Shown piece after piece: positions 13,803-27,009 of a DNA stretch of 64,000 bases. Each line of letters opens with the position of its first letter. The stretch's first letter is position 1. Below the pieces are notes generated by a model, which was given only the letters and a program-made list of their open reading frames with translations, had not been told where the DNA came from and ran no database searches. This stretch comes from Atopsyche davidsoni (taxonomy: Eukaryota > Arthropoda > Insecta > Trichoptera > Hydrobiosidae): NCBI GenBank assembly GCA_022113835.1, contig JAILWY010000018.1:12129501-12193500 (forward strand). The letters run 5' to 3'. Both the position numbers and the translations under genes were made by a program.

Positions 13803-16499
13803 ATAAATTAGCACGTGAAATCGATAATTTATAAAAGTGTGGGTATTTTTGTACAATAATACTTATAAATTTAATGAATATTTTTCCAAAATCTACGAAC
13901 TATGAGTGAAATGCATATAAGTATCACAGAAGTTTTCAATTTGCGAAGCTGAAAGCTGAATGTGCCACAGAGTGCATACTAACAAACGTTATTACTCGGC
14001 TGATTGTCCTCACGAGTCATGTAGCTAATCCATTGAACTCATAGTGTACGGGAGAGTGGGTAGTTGGACAGTCAATCTGTTTTATTAGCAATTAAAGATT
14101 TATTAGGGCATTTAGAAACATTAAAATTATAACCTCGTAATAAGTAGCTTAACGAGTTTCACTATATAAACTCGTTTAATGTTCTATTTGTAATATATTT
14201 CACAAGTTTTTAAAGTGACATTTGCGGTAGTTACTTTTTAAAATATGATGAAGTTATAATGTTTATTTTGTTTAAGGTTTAACTTTTAACTTGTTTTATC
14301 CTTTTTTGTGTCTTCAAAGTTTTTTTTTTGTTTATATGATTTTGATGCAAATTCAAATGAATATCTTTTCATAAATTGTACTCCGTTTTTTTTTAACAAA
14401 GTATTAATTAATTATTCAAAAAATTAGTAATAAAGTGAAGCTTAATTTAGTAAAAGCTTTGATCTCTACAAAGCCATCTTGTTAAATTCAGTTGAAGCAA
14501 TACATCGCATCTGGAGTGCAGGCAAATACTGCATTTCCATTTATAGTCCTCCTTAAGTTGTGCATTGAAGCCAGTGCTTCCTGTGGCTTGTGTGTGTACG
14601 AACAGTGTCCACTTCTATTGTGCGCCACTCTAGTTCCTGGTGCTCGATTGAAATCACCCGAGCGCCCTAGTTTTGGTTACCCGTGTAATCAAGCATGTTA
14701 AGGCGATTTTCGTGCGACTACAGATATAATTAAATAAACGGAATGCTTATCTATGCACAAATTTATTATATAAACTAAAGCATTTGTAGATTGAATATTT
14801 ACAATGAATAAAGTTGAAGACTTTTGTTTTATGAATATTTTTTAATGTATCTGATATTATTATGTAATTAATATCATTTTCATTACCTTTTATTGATCTC
14901 AGTATTTTATAAAGCATTAAAACTACCTTGTGCTTAGTATTTTTGGCTGTAGGCAATTTGCCGAACTAGCTTGTAGCGTAAATTGTTAGTCGACAGGGCG
15001 CCATTCTTCTAGAATCTGTCTTCTGTAAGTCTTTCCCTTGTTGATTGTCTTAGAGAGAATTAATTCATCCAATACTATAGGAAAACACCCTAACGCCATT
15101 TTTACGATATTTTGGACGTGAATAAGAAAATATGATATGAAATATGAAAATATGAAATACACAATGATCGAGTATTTTCGAGATATTTTGAATATTTAAG
15201 TTTTTTCTCATATATATTTAATTTAAATATTATCTTTTTCTCGTAGTACGAGAATTTAGTTTAAACCATAAGTAAATTTACCATTAAAAATAACTTTATT
15301 ATCAATGCCAATTATTTAGTAAAAAAAAATCTATTTACAATATTTATATATATATATACAACAATATCTGAAAGTTCATTCCTTTTCTAAAAAAATCTTT
15401 AAATCTGACGAAAATCTGTATTTCTATTCATATTTACGTATAACTATCGAATGTGCTTTGAATAATAAATATTAAATATATAAAAAACTAAAACTTGCTA
15501 AATGATATGACCACAATACTAAAAACACTTAAAAGTGATGTTTATGATTTTTGAGTTTGTGTATGTGTTGAACAAAGAATGAGAGAACAAAACGAAAAAA
15601 TTTAACATAAAAGCCAAGAAGTATTAGAATATCCTTAATTTTTTTTTCATACAGTCAATATGTGTTTTGGGAATCAGTTAATTTATCTAAAGATGAAAGC
15701 CAAAAAATGTGCTAAAAAGCCCGTGTGGAGTGTTACGTGAGAGTAGGTCTGAGGGCTCCCCGCAGGGCAATAAAAACAAACGTTTTGCAATAATTTACGA
15801 GATGCTATCTCATTCTGGGCGAACAATAGATCCACGGAGTCATAGCAATTAGCGGATACGGATGTTCAAACTTTACGATGCCAACGGATTGCTGAAAAGG
15901 GTTGTTACATCCTGCAATCTGCTGTAATGAAAGAATCGTTTCTGGAAAATTGAGTCCGATTTGTGCATTTTAGTGGTTTAGTATTAAAATTATTTATCTT
16001 TCTGACTACACTCTTATAATAGCATAATTACGTAGATAAAAAAATAAAGGTTATAAGTGAATAAAATTAGTAATCTATGAATTATTATTTTAAGTCTGAA
16101 AATCACAAATCTTAAAGTTAATAAAATTATTATTTTACGAAAAACAATCAAAGCTGTAAATATTAAGGGCAAATGAAAACACTAATTGTGTTGTTTTTAC
16201 TGAAATTAGCGCCAAAAAGTAAATATATAATAGATTTAGCCAAAAAGGCCGCTATTTTTTGAAGTAATTTACAATTACTGTGCTTTATAATTCACTCTAC
16301 GCTATTGATACAAACCAATATATTTATTGACCTCGTGGCACTAATTTATCGATTCATGGATAATTCAATTTATTAAATTTGTAATTTTTTCCCTTTTTTT
16401 CAGCATTTTTTTAAATTTACAGAAAAACTTATATAGAATTTCCTAAATACTAACTATTCTATCTCATTGAAAAGACCTTCATTAATTTATTGTGAAAAA

Positions 16500-16539
16500 C
16501 ACACACACACACACAAATATATATATATATATATATATT
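16500..16539. repeat. (AC)n(AT)n compound microsatellite
   Basis: About eight AC units run directly into about eleven AT units, followed by poly-T. Confidence 0.9.
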
Positions 16540-17728
16540 TTTTTTAATTTAGCAATTAAAAATCGAATTAATGAAGCGATCACATAAATATGTGCATGTT
16601 TATTGTTTACTTTCTATTATGACTATTCATAAAATTAACCATTTTATTACTTTCAACTTGTGAGTAATAAAAATTAACAATTGTAGTTAAAAATATGTAC
16701 CACAAAAGAGTTTCAGTGGTGCGTTATTTAAATTAACAAAACCATTATAAAAAAAGATAACAAGGCGTGTCTTGCTTTATATTAATTTCGAAATAATATT
16801 CGTTCGTTTTAAAATATAAAACTCATTTCAGCGTACAAGGCTCTATATTGTTGAAATGTTCTGTAGCATTGGGCCCTCACTCCCCGGGTGGCGGAGCGAC
16901 CCTTTGTAATTTAACCTGAAAAAACCGAAATGATTTGAATCCTTTCAGGAAACGCCCCAAGCGGTACAGGGTGTTTTTATAAATATTCCCGATAAAAAAA
17001 CAAGTTAGATATTTTTATGGATAATATGTTAGTTTTGCATTCAATTGTGGTCTAAAATTTTATCTAAATCCATAGTTTTCTAAATTTTATAATATGTATA
17101 TATAAAAAAATAATTATTAACCTTTTACTAGATAGATTTAATATTGATTGTATCTATTTTTTTCATTTATTTAGTACGAGGAACATTAAAATAGATCTTT
17201 GATAACAATTTTATTAACAGTAAAATGCAATATTACTTTTTTGACTACCAAACAATAATTATTATTTTTTTTAAATATATTATACCTTGGTTTGTATCAA
17301 CCGGCTAACGGTTTAAAAAATATACTATTTGCCATAAAAAATGTACTGTACAGTATAAAAAGTTTATTATGTAACATTTTAAATATTAAAAAAATAGATC
17401 CTCATTTGCACAATAATTGTTTAACTGTTTTTTTAAATATTTTTATTTTTTTGGATCTCCCAGTATAACCCGCTATGTGGTAAGGGATGAACCAAAGGCT
17501 CGCGGCGGATTACTGTTCATATTAATTTCCCGTCCGTTAGCAATCCCAACTCAATGAAATTGATTCATTAATCATGATAGTTGCTTTTACTATTTAAATA
17601 TTTCAAAAATATTCAAAGCAAGTTTGCAATTAACCAAAATGTAATATTATAGAAAAATAAATTTTATATATAAATTTATAATAACAAATCTATTTTTTAA
17701 AATTTAAGACTGATCATTTCTAACTTCA

Positions 17729-17780
17729 TACTAACCCTTAATCTAACTTGAATACTTATTCTGTCTTTCTTTTGTTTCAG
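17729..17780 (+). other. Branch point and 3' splice site for a 5' UTR exon
   Basis: A perfect TACTAAC branch-point motif (17729-17735) is followed by a pyrimidine-rich tract and TTTGTTTCAG ending at 17780, about 45 nt downstream. It lies upstream of, and on the same strand as, the signal-peptide exon, with no other splice signal needed between. This suggests that the 5' UTR is split and that transcription starts further left. The signals are seen; their use is inferred. Confidence 0.5.
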
Positions 17781-18429
17781 ATCTTCTTTAATAAAAAGTG
17801 TGTAAAATAAATCGGTGGGGTGTATAAATTGGAAATTGATGTTATCGGACAAAGTATATATATAAATTGAAGTAGTTAAGTGTACGAAAAGACGTCCAAA
17901 TTCATTTTAAGCTGTTCGATGTACATATAAACTTTTTGAAAATGTTATAAATTTATTACAAATAAATAGCAGTAATCTCGATGTGTTACAAAAACTACTA
18001 ATTAAGAACAACTATGAAAGTTGCGACAAAATAATCAAATAATCCTTCATTCGAAACACCAATGAGCGTTACTCGAATATGCAGCCTTATAATATAATTA
18101 TAAATAATTCACTGTCGAATAATTGCGAATAGCCTAAGTTAAAAACGATTTAAACGTACAACAATCACCAATAAAGAAGCAATATTTTAAACATAGTTCA
18201 GAATCGAATAACAGCATCGTCGCGTGGTTGAATGGAGCAACATCACGATGCGCACTTCGCCGATAGAACTGGTGGAGACGGATAGGATCATGCGATACAT
18301 CAACCTCAAGCACCTGAAGCGCTTGCAGTTATCGGGTCGCGCACGGACGCGTGCACGAGCGCGCGCGCGTGCCATGTAACGCATGACACGCTCTGTCCCT
18401 CCCTGTGTTCTCCCCCGGCATCCCTCGCC
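17781..18429 (+). promoter_or_regulatory. Probable 5' UTR (leader) with several upstream ORFs
   Basis: A stretch of about 650 nt between the acceptor at 17780 and the ATG at 18430. All frames are interrupted, so it is not coding for the main protein. It contains at least nine upstream ATGs, most opening ORFs of fewer than 20 codons. The two nearest the main start are 18248-18379 (43 aa) and 18383-18433 (16 aa, stop overlapping the main ATG). Such a leader would be expected to hold down translation of the main ORF. The alternative is that transcription starts within this region, in which case only the proximal uORFs matter. Confidence 0.4.
18248..18379 (+). CDS. Upstream ORF, 43 aa, in the leader of the receptor-like gene
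   Basis: Starts MRTSPIELVETD and ends with an Arg-Ala repeat tail. It stops at TAA 18377-18379, 50 nt before the main start codon. The last part is GC-rich, with a simple CGCGCG-type run giving the Arg/Ala tail. The front half (ETDRIMRYINLKHLKRLQL) reads like a normal peptide but was not recognised. It could be a regulatory uORF. It could instead be a relic of an alternative 5' coding exon, although no in-frame connection to the main ORF exists here. Confidence 0.35.
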   Translation: MRTSPIELVETDRIMRYINLKHLKRLQLSGRARTRARARARAM

Positions 18430-18433
18430 ATGA
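18383..18433 (+). CDS. Upstream ORF, 16 aa, overlapping the main start by ATGA
   Basis: A short ORF beginning MTRSVPP whose TGA (18431-18433) overlaps the ATG of the main ORF (18430-18432) in the sequence ATGA. This is the geometry used for termination-reinitiation in some eukaryotic leaders. Translating it would reduce or couple initiation at the receptor start. That this happens is inference. Confidence 0.35.
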   Translation: MTRSVPPCVLPRHPSP

Positions 18434-18674
18434 AGAGCGGCTGGCTGCTGTTCTGGCTGTGCTTGGCGCTGCTGGGGCGCTCGTGCCGCCAGGAGGGCGC
18501 CCGGCGCGAGGTCTTCCTGGGCCTGGCCGTGCCGCCGAGCCAGCTGGCCACGGCGCGCGCCTTCAACCGCACCCTCGCCAACATATCCGCCGCCCTCGCC
18601 GCCGGAGAGTTGGGCGCCGCCTACCGCAACATCGCGCTGCTTCCCTTCTACATCGAGCTGCCCGAGAACGAAAA
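18430..18674 (+). CDS. Receptor-like gene, coding exon 1 (signal peptide and start of extracellular domain)
   Basis: Codes for 81 residues plus two bases of the next codon. The ATG has a good context (CGCCATGA). Residues 1-19 (MKSGWLLFWLCLALLGRSC) are a clear signal peptide, so the protein is secreted or type I membrane. Then comes REVFLGLAVPPSQLATARAF, which looks like the first strand and helix of a periplasmic-binding-protein-type (ANF-receptor) domain, with two N-glycosylation sequons (NRT, NIS). The exon ends GAAAA|GTAAGT, a near-consensus donor. It joins in frame (AA+G, Lys) to 43382. GC content is far above the surroundings. The best guess is the amino-terminal domain of an ionotropic glutamate receptor, possibly NMDA-type. 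A guanylyl-cyclase or other ANF-receptor protein is not excluded. That it is a real exon is much surer than its identity. Confidence 0.7.
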
Positions 18675-20747
18675 GTAAGTATTCAACATATCCACAGATT
18701 CGGATGTGTGCCGACTACTTGCATGACTACCATCCGTCTGAAAATAATATTAAGTGGTAAAAGGAAAAAAATAGTCATCGTTTCTTAAAGCTGAAACCAC
18801 CAATATCTGACTCGCTAAGATGTTAGAGCCGTCTTTACAAAAGAAACATTACTTCTTTTGTTCAAGGCGAATAGTTTTTGTGTCTTTGAGATAAAAAATA
18901 TTATTTAGCGGCTCTTAACGCCAAAAAATCTAAGGGAGAAGATTAATATATTTTTTCATGCTGCTCCAAAATATTTCTAATGAAAATGAACACAAAAAAG
19001 AGCTTGAAAATAATCCAACAGAAAAACGTTATTTAATCTAAGATATGAACAAGTGCATATTCATTTAGTAATGCAATAGTTAAATAGTTATTGCACAATC
19101 TTGCAAGAATATTTTAGTTTAATTAATAGGCATGATTTGATTTCAAAATTCAAAGCCTTGTTTGCTGTAGTAAAATTGATGTTCTGTTAAATGACCGAGG
19201 GCTTTGCGGTATATCATGTTGTGTTTATAAGCACGCCAATCAAAGACTTTAAGTCGGTATTGGCATGCTAATGTCAATACACATGTGATATTTTCAATGA
19301 ATAGTTTTCTATCTCTTAAAATGACGACATTACCGGAGTAAAACTTTTAAAGTGGAAAATGATACCAAGGACGCAGTTAAACCCCCGAGAGACAATATTA
19401 GGTCACAATTTTCTTCAATGATTTCTGCGAATCGAATTAAATATTTAAAATTGTTTTATTACTGTTTGCGCTATTTGAATTCACATTTTATTGTTAAAAA
19501 AATCAAATAAGTTTTATTCAAAATATATATTAGTCAAAGATATATTATCAGGTGATACTCCTCAAAAAAAACGTTTACATAATCGTTTAAAAGATCGTTT
19601 TTTTATTGTTAAATTTGGTGATTTTCATAACGAATAATATATTTACATATATATGATAATCGAGTACATGCTTAAAAATATACAACAGAAATTAAATAAT
19701 TAGTAAAATTGATGTCATATCACAGACATGAATCTAAATGAGGTACCTAATATTCATATGAAAGATAGCCTTTTAAATTAGTAAGTTAAACGAACAGGTA
19801 GTTTTAGGTAATAACCGCACCTTGGATATAAAAGTAACGTAATGAAAGTGGAAAATTGGTTCTATATTTATAATATATTCGTATTTATGGATAAAAATAA
19901 TATTTTTTAAATTTAAAATTTAGGTTCCCCAACGAATAAAAAAAAGTATCGTGGATATTTTTACATTTGAGCAATTTCAATCTTTGAAAAAGTTTATTTT
20001 TCAAATTTCATTCAAAATAATGTTTGTAATGCAATTGGTATTAAGGTCCCAAATTTTGCTGTTGACATTATTTCTATGTTTGGCACATGATGGAGCATCA
20101 AAATCAAAAAACATCTTTACATATTTTTTTCCTTGTAAATATGTTAGGCATATTGATCTGCTAAACGTGATGCTGACCTAGCAACTAAACCTTCGGTATT
20201 TACTACAATCATTCGTTTATTTTTTTGTTTTTGCGTCTTCATCTCTAGTTATATACTAGATTTAGGTTCTGAACTGTATGAATAAAAAATAGTTTCGAAT
20301 AATTAGTTACTATGAATTATTGATAAAGAAACAAAAAATAAACCTACTTAAACACAAATTACTTATGTTTTGCCACCATATTTACATGTAAAAATAATTT
20401 AATATTGAATTCGTTAATTTTGTTTAAGTGACTATTTAAAAGTTATATTATTTTTAACAAGTCCCGGATAAATATCGTTTGTGAAACATAAAAGACCATT
20501 ATTAAAGAAAGTGGCATTAGCTATTTCTTAATAGCTTTTATGTAAAGCATTATTTTTTTATAATAATTAGAATAAAAAATCACCGGAAATCAAAAATGCT
20601 CATTAAAATTCTGTCTTTCGTAAACTAGGAGTGTGATGGATTATTTTCTTGTTCAAAAACGTTTATGCTAAGGAAATGTGATAGTGTGTAAATAATGATT
20701 TGGGTAAAAAGGAAATGTTTGTTCGAACGAAACTTTTATTTTTTCAG

Positions 20748-20796
20748 GCTATGCGTACCACGTGTGGCCAATGGCACCAAACTTCCGTTATGAAAG
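20748..20796 (+). other. Possible 49-bp cassette (poison) exon in intron 1
   Basis: Preceded by TTTTATTTTTTCAG and followed by GTAAAA, so both splice sites look usable on the gene's strand. Spliced after exon 1 it would read K-L-C-V-P-R and then hit an in-frame TGA before its end, truncating the receptor just after the signal peptide region. Read with a different entry phase it gives YAYHVWPMAPNFRYE, which looks protein-like but has no partner exon here. A chance match is quite possible. Confidence 0.2.
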
Positions 20797-23700
20797 GTAA
20801 AATAAGAATAAAGAACTTAGCAAAGACGGTGAAACCCCATACATTAAGTAACACGTGATTGACATATGTGCTCCAGAATTACAACTTCCAGTAGTTGGAC
20901 ACATGTCCCGCGGCTGTGACTTCTCATCAACGAGCCGCTTTCGTTACATCTTATTTATTAAGCGTTAGTCTCTTAGTGATCAGACATAAGTTCTGATTTT
21001 TTTCATCAAATAAATCAAAGTAGAGTTTTCATTGAAGATAACACATATTATGTGAGTAACAAAGTTATCACTATGTTATCACTAGTTATCATATTATGTG
21101 AGTTAAATATAATACATGCAAAATAAATAATTATAAAGATGAAATGAACAATATTGCAGGTCTTTGAAATTATACCTGTATACATTTTAATTGTTTGAAA
21201 TAAAAGATTTGTCGAAAGAATCATGAAAGTAATGTGTCAAACGCACAAAAACCGAATAATCGGGAAAAATTATAATGTCTACGGATGAATAAAATATTCC
21301 TCGCAAACAAGAACTTAGTATTTTTGAAATAGAATAAACCTACACAAATATTGTAGGTATCTTTAACTAGATTATTTGTGTACTTTAATAAATACTAGGA
21401 TTTATAAATATATTGAGGATTTCATGCAGATGTAGTAGTTTTAATAAACTGTCGTGGAAGATATGTGCGGGGGAGGGGGGAGGCAAAGGGGTTTCTTGCT
21501 CCCCGGGATTTTGTTCAGCTGTGGCTCTCAAACAGTTTGTCAACTATATCGGGTTAGAAGAGTTTGAATATAATAAAATAAACCATTTCCATTTTTTACT
21601 GAGCCTGTTGATGCTGATGATATTAGTTTATATTGATACGAGCTGAAGATGCAAATAAATAGAATTGCATTAAGTTTTTTTACTGTGTATACTTTATATG
21701 CTATCATTTTAGAACTGATTTTTTTTTGTCTCATAATATTATCAATAATCAGATTTATTGCTGTCATTTGTCTTTTTTCTATTTGACGTATTCCCATAAG
21801 TCTAATAAATGTAGTCATTCTATACTCGAGGTCAAAATGGTTCCCTAGAAATATTAAATAGAGAAATGCTGTCCAATTGGTATTCATGCAGCAAGGCTCT
21901 GCTGCGATAAAAGTTTTCCTTCATATCATTTACAAATGAATGAACCCTGAGGCCAGCGCGAGATCCCTTTTTATCTTCCTTCTTAAAACTTCTTCAGCCG
22001 GAGCTCCTTCTCAGCTGAAAATTATTACCCAAAAATATCTCTAAAAATGAATATAATTAACAAACTGACAATACGTTCAATATAGTAACAGTCTAAAAAG
22101 CAAAGCTACAAAAATAAGGCTTCAAAGTAACGCTACATCACTTCATACAACGAATTTGTTTCGAATCTCAAACTATCATATGTTTTGTATTGAGATTAAA
22201 ATTTTAATTAATGAGTTATATTTTTGAATCATAGAGGAAACCAGATTTTAATTGACATTTAAGAATTAAAGTACTTTATTTTGGGTAAAAAGACGAACAA
22301 TTTATAAAAATATATCCCATTTTTTCCTTAATTGGTATTTGGTGAACGTTTAAAAAATAACATTTAATTAATAAGTATTTTATCCACAATAAATACAAAT
22401 GATGTTTGATCAATGTTAATAACTGACAACGTCAACTTTGTGTGCGTTGTTAATTTGTGCGGTAATCTGGATTTCATTAAAATGAAATTTCGATACGTAA
22501 TTGAAATACAAACGAGAAAATGTACGTCAATTTAAAATATATGATAGGCAGTCATGTTTTGTTTTATTTTCTCTTATTAATTTCTGATTTCAATCAAACG
22601 GTTTTAAGTCTGAATTTTTTTTTACTTTTAAGGCTTTATAGCCTATGTATTGAAAAAAAAGGGTTAAACAACATAAAGGTATAAAGGTGCAATAAAAAAA
22701 TGCGCTGAAAAGAAATTTAAAAAAAAACCAAAAGTTGTAAATATTCTATATAGTTAATTCGTTCTATTTCAAGAATGTTGTATGTGATGACGTTTAGAAG
22801 TATGTCTTCAAGCTTTTATTTTATTTAAGGCGATTCTAAAATATAAACAAAGCTACAAAAATCATGGCAAATTTCGATGAATATAAAGGTTAACATGTTT
22901 CACATCTCAATTTTTACTTGAATTATAAAAAAAATAAATGAAATTATTATATTTTACCGTATTTGTGTATATTTGGAGGAAATACCATTAATTTGCTTTT
23001 CATGAAAAATATAAGACTTTATGTCTCGAGGGTAAGAATTTTATGACAAGAGACGGCTTTTTCTTTATTTTGTGGAATAATTTGAATAAGAAGTTATTGA
23101 GCGATTTTCAATAACTTACCATATAAGAAATAAAATTTTATAAAATTAAGAATTTTTTTTTTTTGTTGATATTTAACGATATGATTAAATAATATATCTT
23201 AAAATATCAATGAGCCATAGAAATATATATCATTATCATTATATTATTAGAGAAAAGAGAGACTACATATTTTTATTTAAAATTCTTATGTTAATAAATA
23301 ATAATTCATTTTGTAAAAGTTTAACTTATTTTGCTTGTAACGCTGAAAACGCTGTACCAAGCTTAAAATTATATATATTATAGTATTATAATATATTTAA
23401 ATCAAATACTCATATAATAAATATAAGAGATTTATGGTAAATTTAACATTTAAAAAAAATAATTTACAAATATGTGGTAGTTATTAAAATAGTATTTACA
23501 AAATTGATTAATCCAAAACTAAAAATAAAAATCACCCAAACAAATTAAATAATAGATAATTGAAATTAAACCATAATTTATAACATGAAAGTAAATTTTA
23601 AAATATCGCACCGTTCAGGAAATATAGAATTCTTTTAAATTCATCTATAAAGCTTTCCGCTCTGTCTCGTTTTCAATTTGCGACCCGATTTTACGATATA

Positions 23701-26700
23701 TTTTATTCTTCGACTAAGAGAGCTCTTGAAAGAAAAGTATGGCGTAAAGAAACGTTTTAACTGAACTACGTGAGAGAGAGAATGTAATTGAACAAGGTTT
23801 GTATGCAATGGACATATTGTAACTTTATATTCGAATACAATAAGTAACAGTTGAAACGGAAACCACCCGACCACTCAAACTCCCTAGGCGAAAAGTAAAT
23901 TAAGTTCCATCACAGTTCTATTGTATCCTCTTTGGATTTATTCAATCAATATCAAGCCTAGCCGGTTTAAAAAAGGCATTATTTTTCCGTTAGTTTTCAT
24001 GAAATGTACAATGGTGTAAAATGAAACTAAAAAAACATATAATTTGAAAAAAATGGTTGTCATCTGAAAAAACCTAAAAGTAAGAAAGATTAAAGAAAAT
24101 AGCATTTTATGCCCTTCTACAGATTTGCAGCAGTTAGAATATTTTTTAGGTTAGATCAATGATTACGGTATTGTGAAAAATAGTATTTACCTAATTAAAA
24201 ACAATTTTTTAAGGTACTTGCTTTGAGTATTTGATATTAGATTACTTAGAAAGTTATATTTGATACTAAGAAATATATATTTATAGTTTGATGATCTACT
24301 GTTTAGCGTTGTTTCATAACAAATACTAAATAAATTCTATCAGTTTGAAGTGTTTATTAATTAAAATTAAAACGAACCATACCAAACGTATTTTTTATTA
24401 AAACAATGCTCTGCAACAGCTTAAAAAGAATCGCAGATGAAATAATATAAAGCATGGAAAATTATTTTCAAAGGATAACGAGACAAAATAATAATTTTAT
24501 TTTATTTATCCGAGCCCTCCCTTCCGCCCGAGTCAGGGGGCCTCGAGAGCTCCTCTGCTGGCCCCGGCGGCCCACTTGCGAAGGGATGACCTATATAGGG
24601 GAATGTCGCTAATGTCCTACAAAAGAATGCACCGAGAATCCCATTCACCCAGATTCAGATAAGCCTACGGCCAGCTAAAAATATAATGAATCATAACAGG
24701 TGACAAACAGAGATAGCTTGTTATTTTTTTTATGTCTTAATAATCACTATATAACCAATATAAACATTATCCATTATCATTTTGTTGGTTCGCAACCAAA
24801 AAAAAATAATTACGTAGATTTAAAGAAAAAAATTATTTTAATTTTACAACGAGCGAACATAAAACAAATTAATTATGTTTTCTCATCTTTCCGTCTTAAT
24901 TTCAAATGTTAGAACAAAGCCATAAATCTAGGCTATAATTGGATACAGCAAGATGAAAAACAAGCAATTCCAGCGATTACTCTTTAAGTTATCCGGAATT
25001 GGGCGATTTTTGTCTTTATCGCCTGCGCTCGAGCTGGACTGTTGATTGCTCGTACTTTAGAAGCTATCTTGGGCCATTCACACTCTGTTATGGTAATTAT
25101 AAATCTCCGAGATGCCCTAATTTGACACATAACAATACCTACCATGTCAATTGTACTCGATAGTTAAAATTTAATTTGTTTTAACCAACCGTATATTTTC
25201 AAATAAAGCTAAACTTTTTAAAACCATTATCTACTAGAATAAATAAATATAACACCAGTATGCTTGTCAGCTCTTAATAAGTATTTTGTCATAAAAAATT
25301 GGAGAAATAAACAAATATCGTCAGCTGAAGACTCACTCGAATAATGACTTCTGGTGATATTGGAGTACTTTTACACAAAGTAATTTATTATATTTACGTA
25401 ATCGCTTTAATCCTGTCGAGAAGTTTTCAGATCCGAGAATTGACCCGCTCTCCTCCGCACTGTGCGTTCTCATTGTCGCTGGTTTTTAGCAGGGAAATCC
25501 AGAATCCAATTACAGCTGATCTGAAAATGGCTTCGTTCCTGTGGCAACGAAAGCGAGTATTTCGTTTGGAATATGCCCACACTGAACGAGCGTGTATCTT
25601 TTGTGTGCTTTGAACAAATTGGTAAAGAAATTTCGCAAGCTTAGCTGTAAGTTACAAAGAAAATACGAGTATTGTAAACTAGGAAAAGCACCGTATAACA
25701 TGGAAGTTTTTGGTTAAGCATGGATTCTTAAATTTATATTAATTATCAAGTTTGTTATATTACAGTAAAAAACACTTGTTACATACCTTCAGATAACAAA
25801 AATATATTTTTTGTAAAAAAAATCCTCTGTTCACAAAGAAATCACAAAAAAATATTTATATTTGTATTATTTGCAATTTATTGGCATAGCTATTCTGGCA
25901 GCTTTCTTGGTTTCTTACTTTTGAAATAAAGATTTTTGTTCTGTTTTGATGCATTTTTTATTTTGGAAAATAATAATTAAAATATAAAAACGACTCGAAC
26001 AAAATTAAATAAAACACAAGGTTATTATTGCTGTCCAAATTTAATATCTTTATTTAAAAAAAAATAAACGCTGTTTAATTTTGAAACATTTTTTTGTCAA
26101 CGTTATCTATATAATTACACCATTCTATAAATACTTGTTTTTATAACGAGTAATCTAATCGTCTCTTTCAACGCATTAAAGGATTACCTTCAGTTTACAT
26201 CATCATAAATTCCTTTTTGAAAATCTCTTCCACTCAACAAAAGGGAAACATCCTCAGTACGAAGCAATTGAAAGATTGAGTCTGCGGATGTCAAAATAGT
26301 GTCAGAATTTCACCGTTCCGGTGCCACGAAATATTCTTGGAGTGGAAAATGACAAAACCTGTACCTCACACAACTCCCTACTATAATCCGAATAAACATC
26401 TTGTTTTTAGACACGTGTTTATCTTGAAGCTGATATTCAATGACTTTTTATCATGATAAATCCTTTATAATATTTATTTTCAAATATTAGTTTTGTTAAT
26501 ACAGATACATGGGGACAGTTTATAACTGAGCATGGGATGTAAAATAATTATGCACTCTTATATTTATATAGTTTTTTTTATTCATTGAAAAGTAAAAGTA
26601 ATTTTTTTCGTAATTGATAGTAAACAATTTGAAACCGTAAACGGAGCTGTTGTCTTTATGAATTTTTTTTGTTTTTGTTTTTTTAATATCGTTTGATTTC

Positions 26701-27009
26701 CTTAATTATTACTGAGGAACTATTTGTATTGTTAATTTCAAAATAACACTTGACATGTCTATTTAACTACGGATATAGTTACACTCGGAAATATATAATA
26801 CTCTAAAATTATTAACAAGAAGTATTTTCATCTTTAACACATAAAAAAAACAGGAACTATTGTTATATCTATTATAGGTTAATTATAAATATTTTTTTGA
26901 ATAAAAAAGGTCATTTGAATGATCGATCAGTTGTAAAGCTAGTGACTTGTATCCTAGTGAATCTTAAATAGATTTATAGAATAGAAAAAAAATACTTTAT
27001 TGTATAAAT

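Larger units (their letters stand above)
11902..17728. other. AT-rich DNA upstream of the receptor-like gene
   Basis: No coding exon was recognised. If the splice acceptor at 17779-17780 is used, part of this stretch is a 5' intron of the receptor-like gene, and the first exon and promoter lie somewhere to the left. It also holds (TG)12 at 13187-13210, a 22-bp palindrome at 13669-13690, a Penelope-like repeat fragment at 13731-13802, and a CA/TA microsatellite near 16500. Confidence 0.4.

Noticed and set aside
18405..18788. 127-codon plus-strand frame and 92-codon minus-strand frame overlapping receptor exon 1
   Set aside because: Both are shadows of the GC-rich exon. Only the 18430 frame gives a signal peptide and ends at a consensus donor that joins exon 2 in frame.
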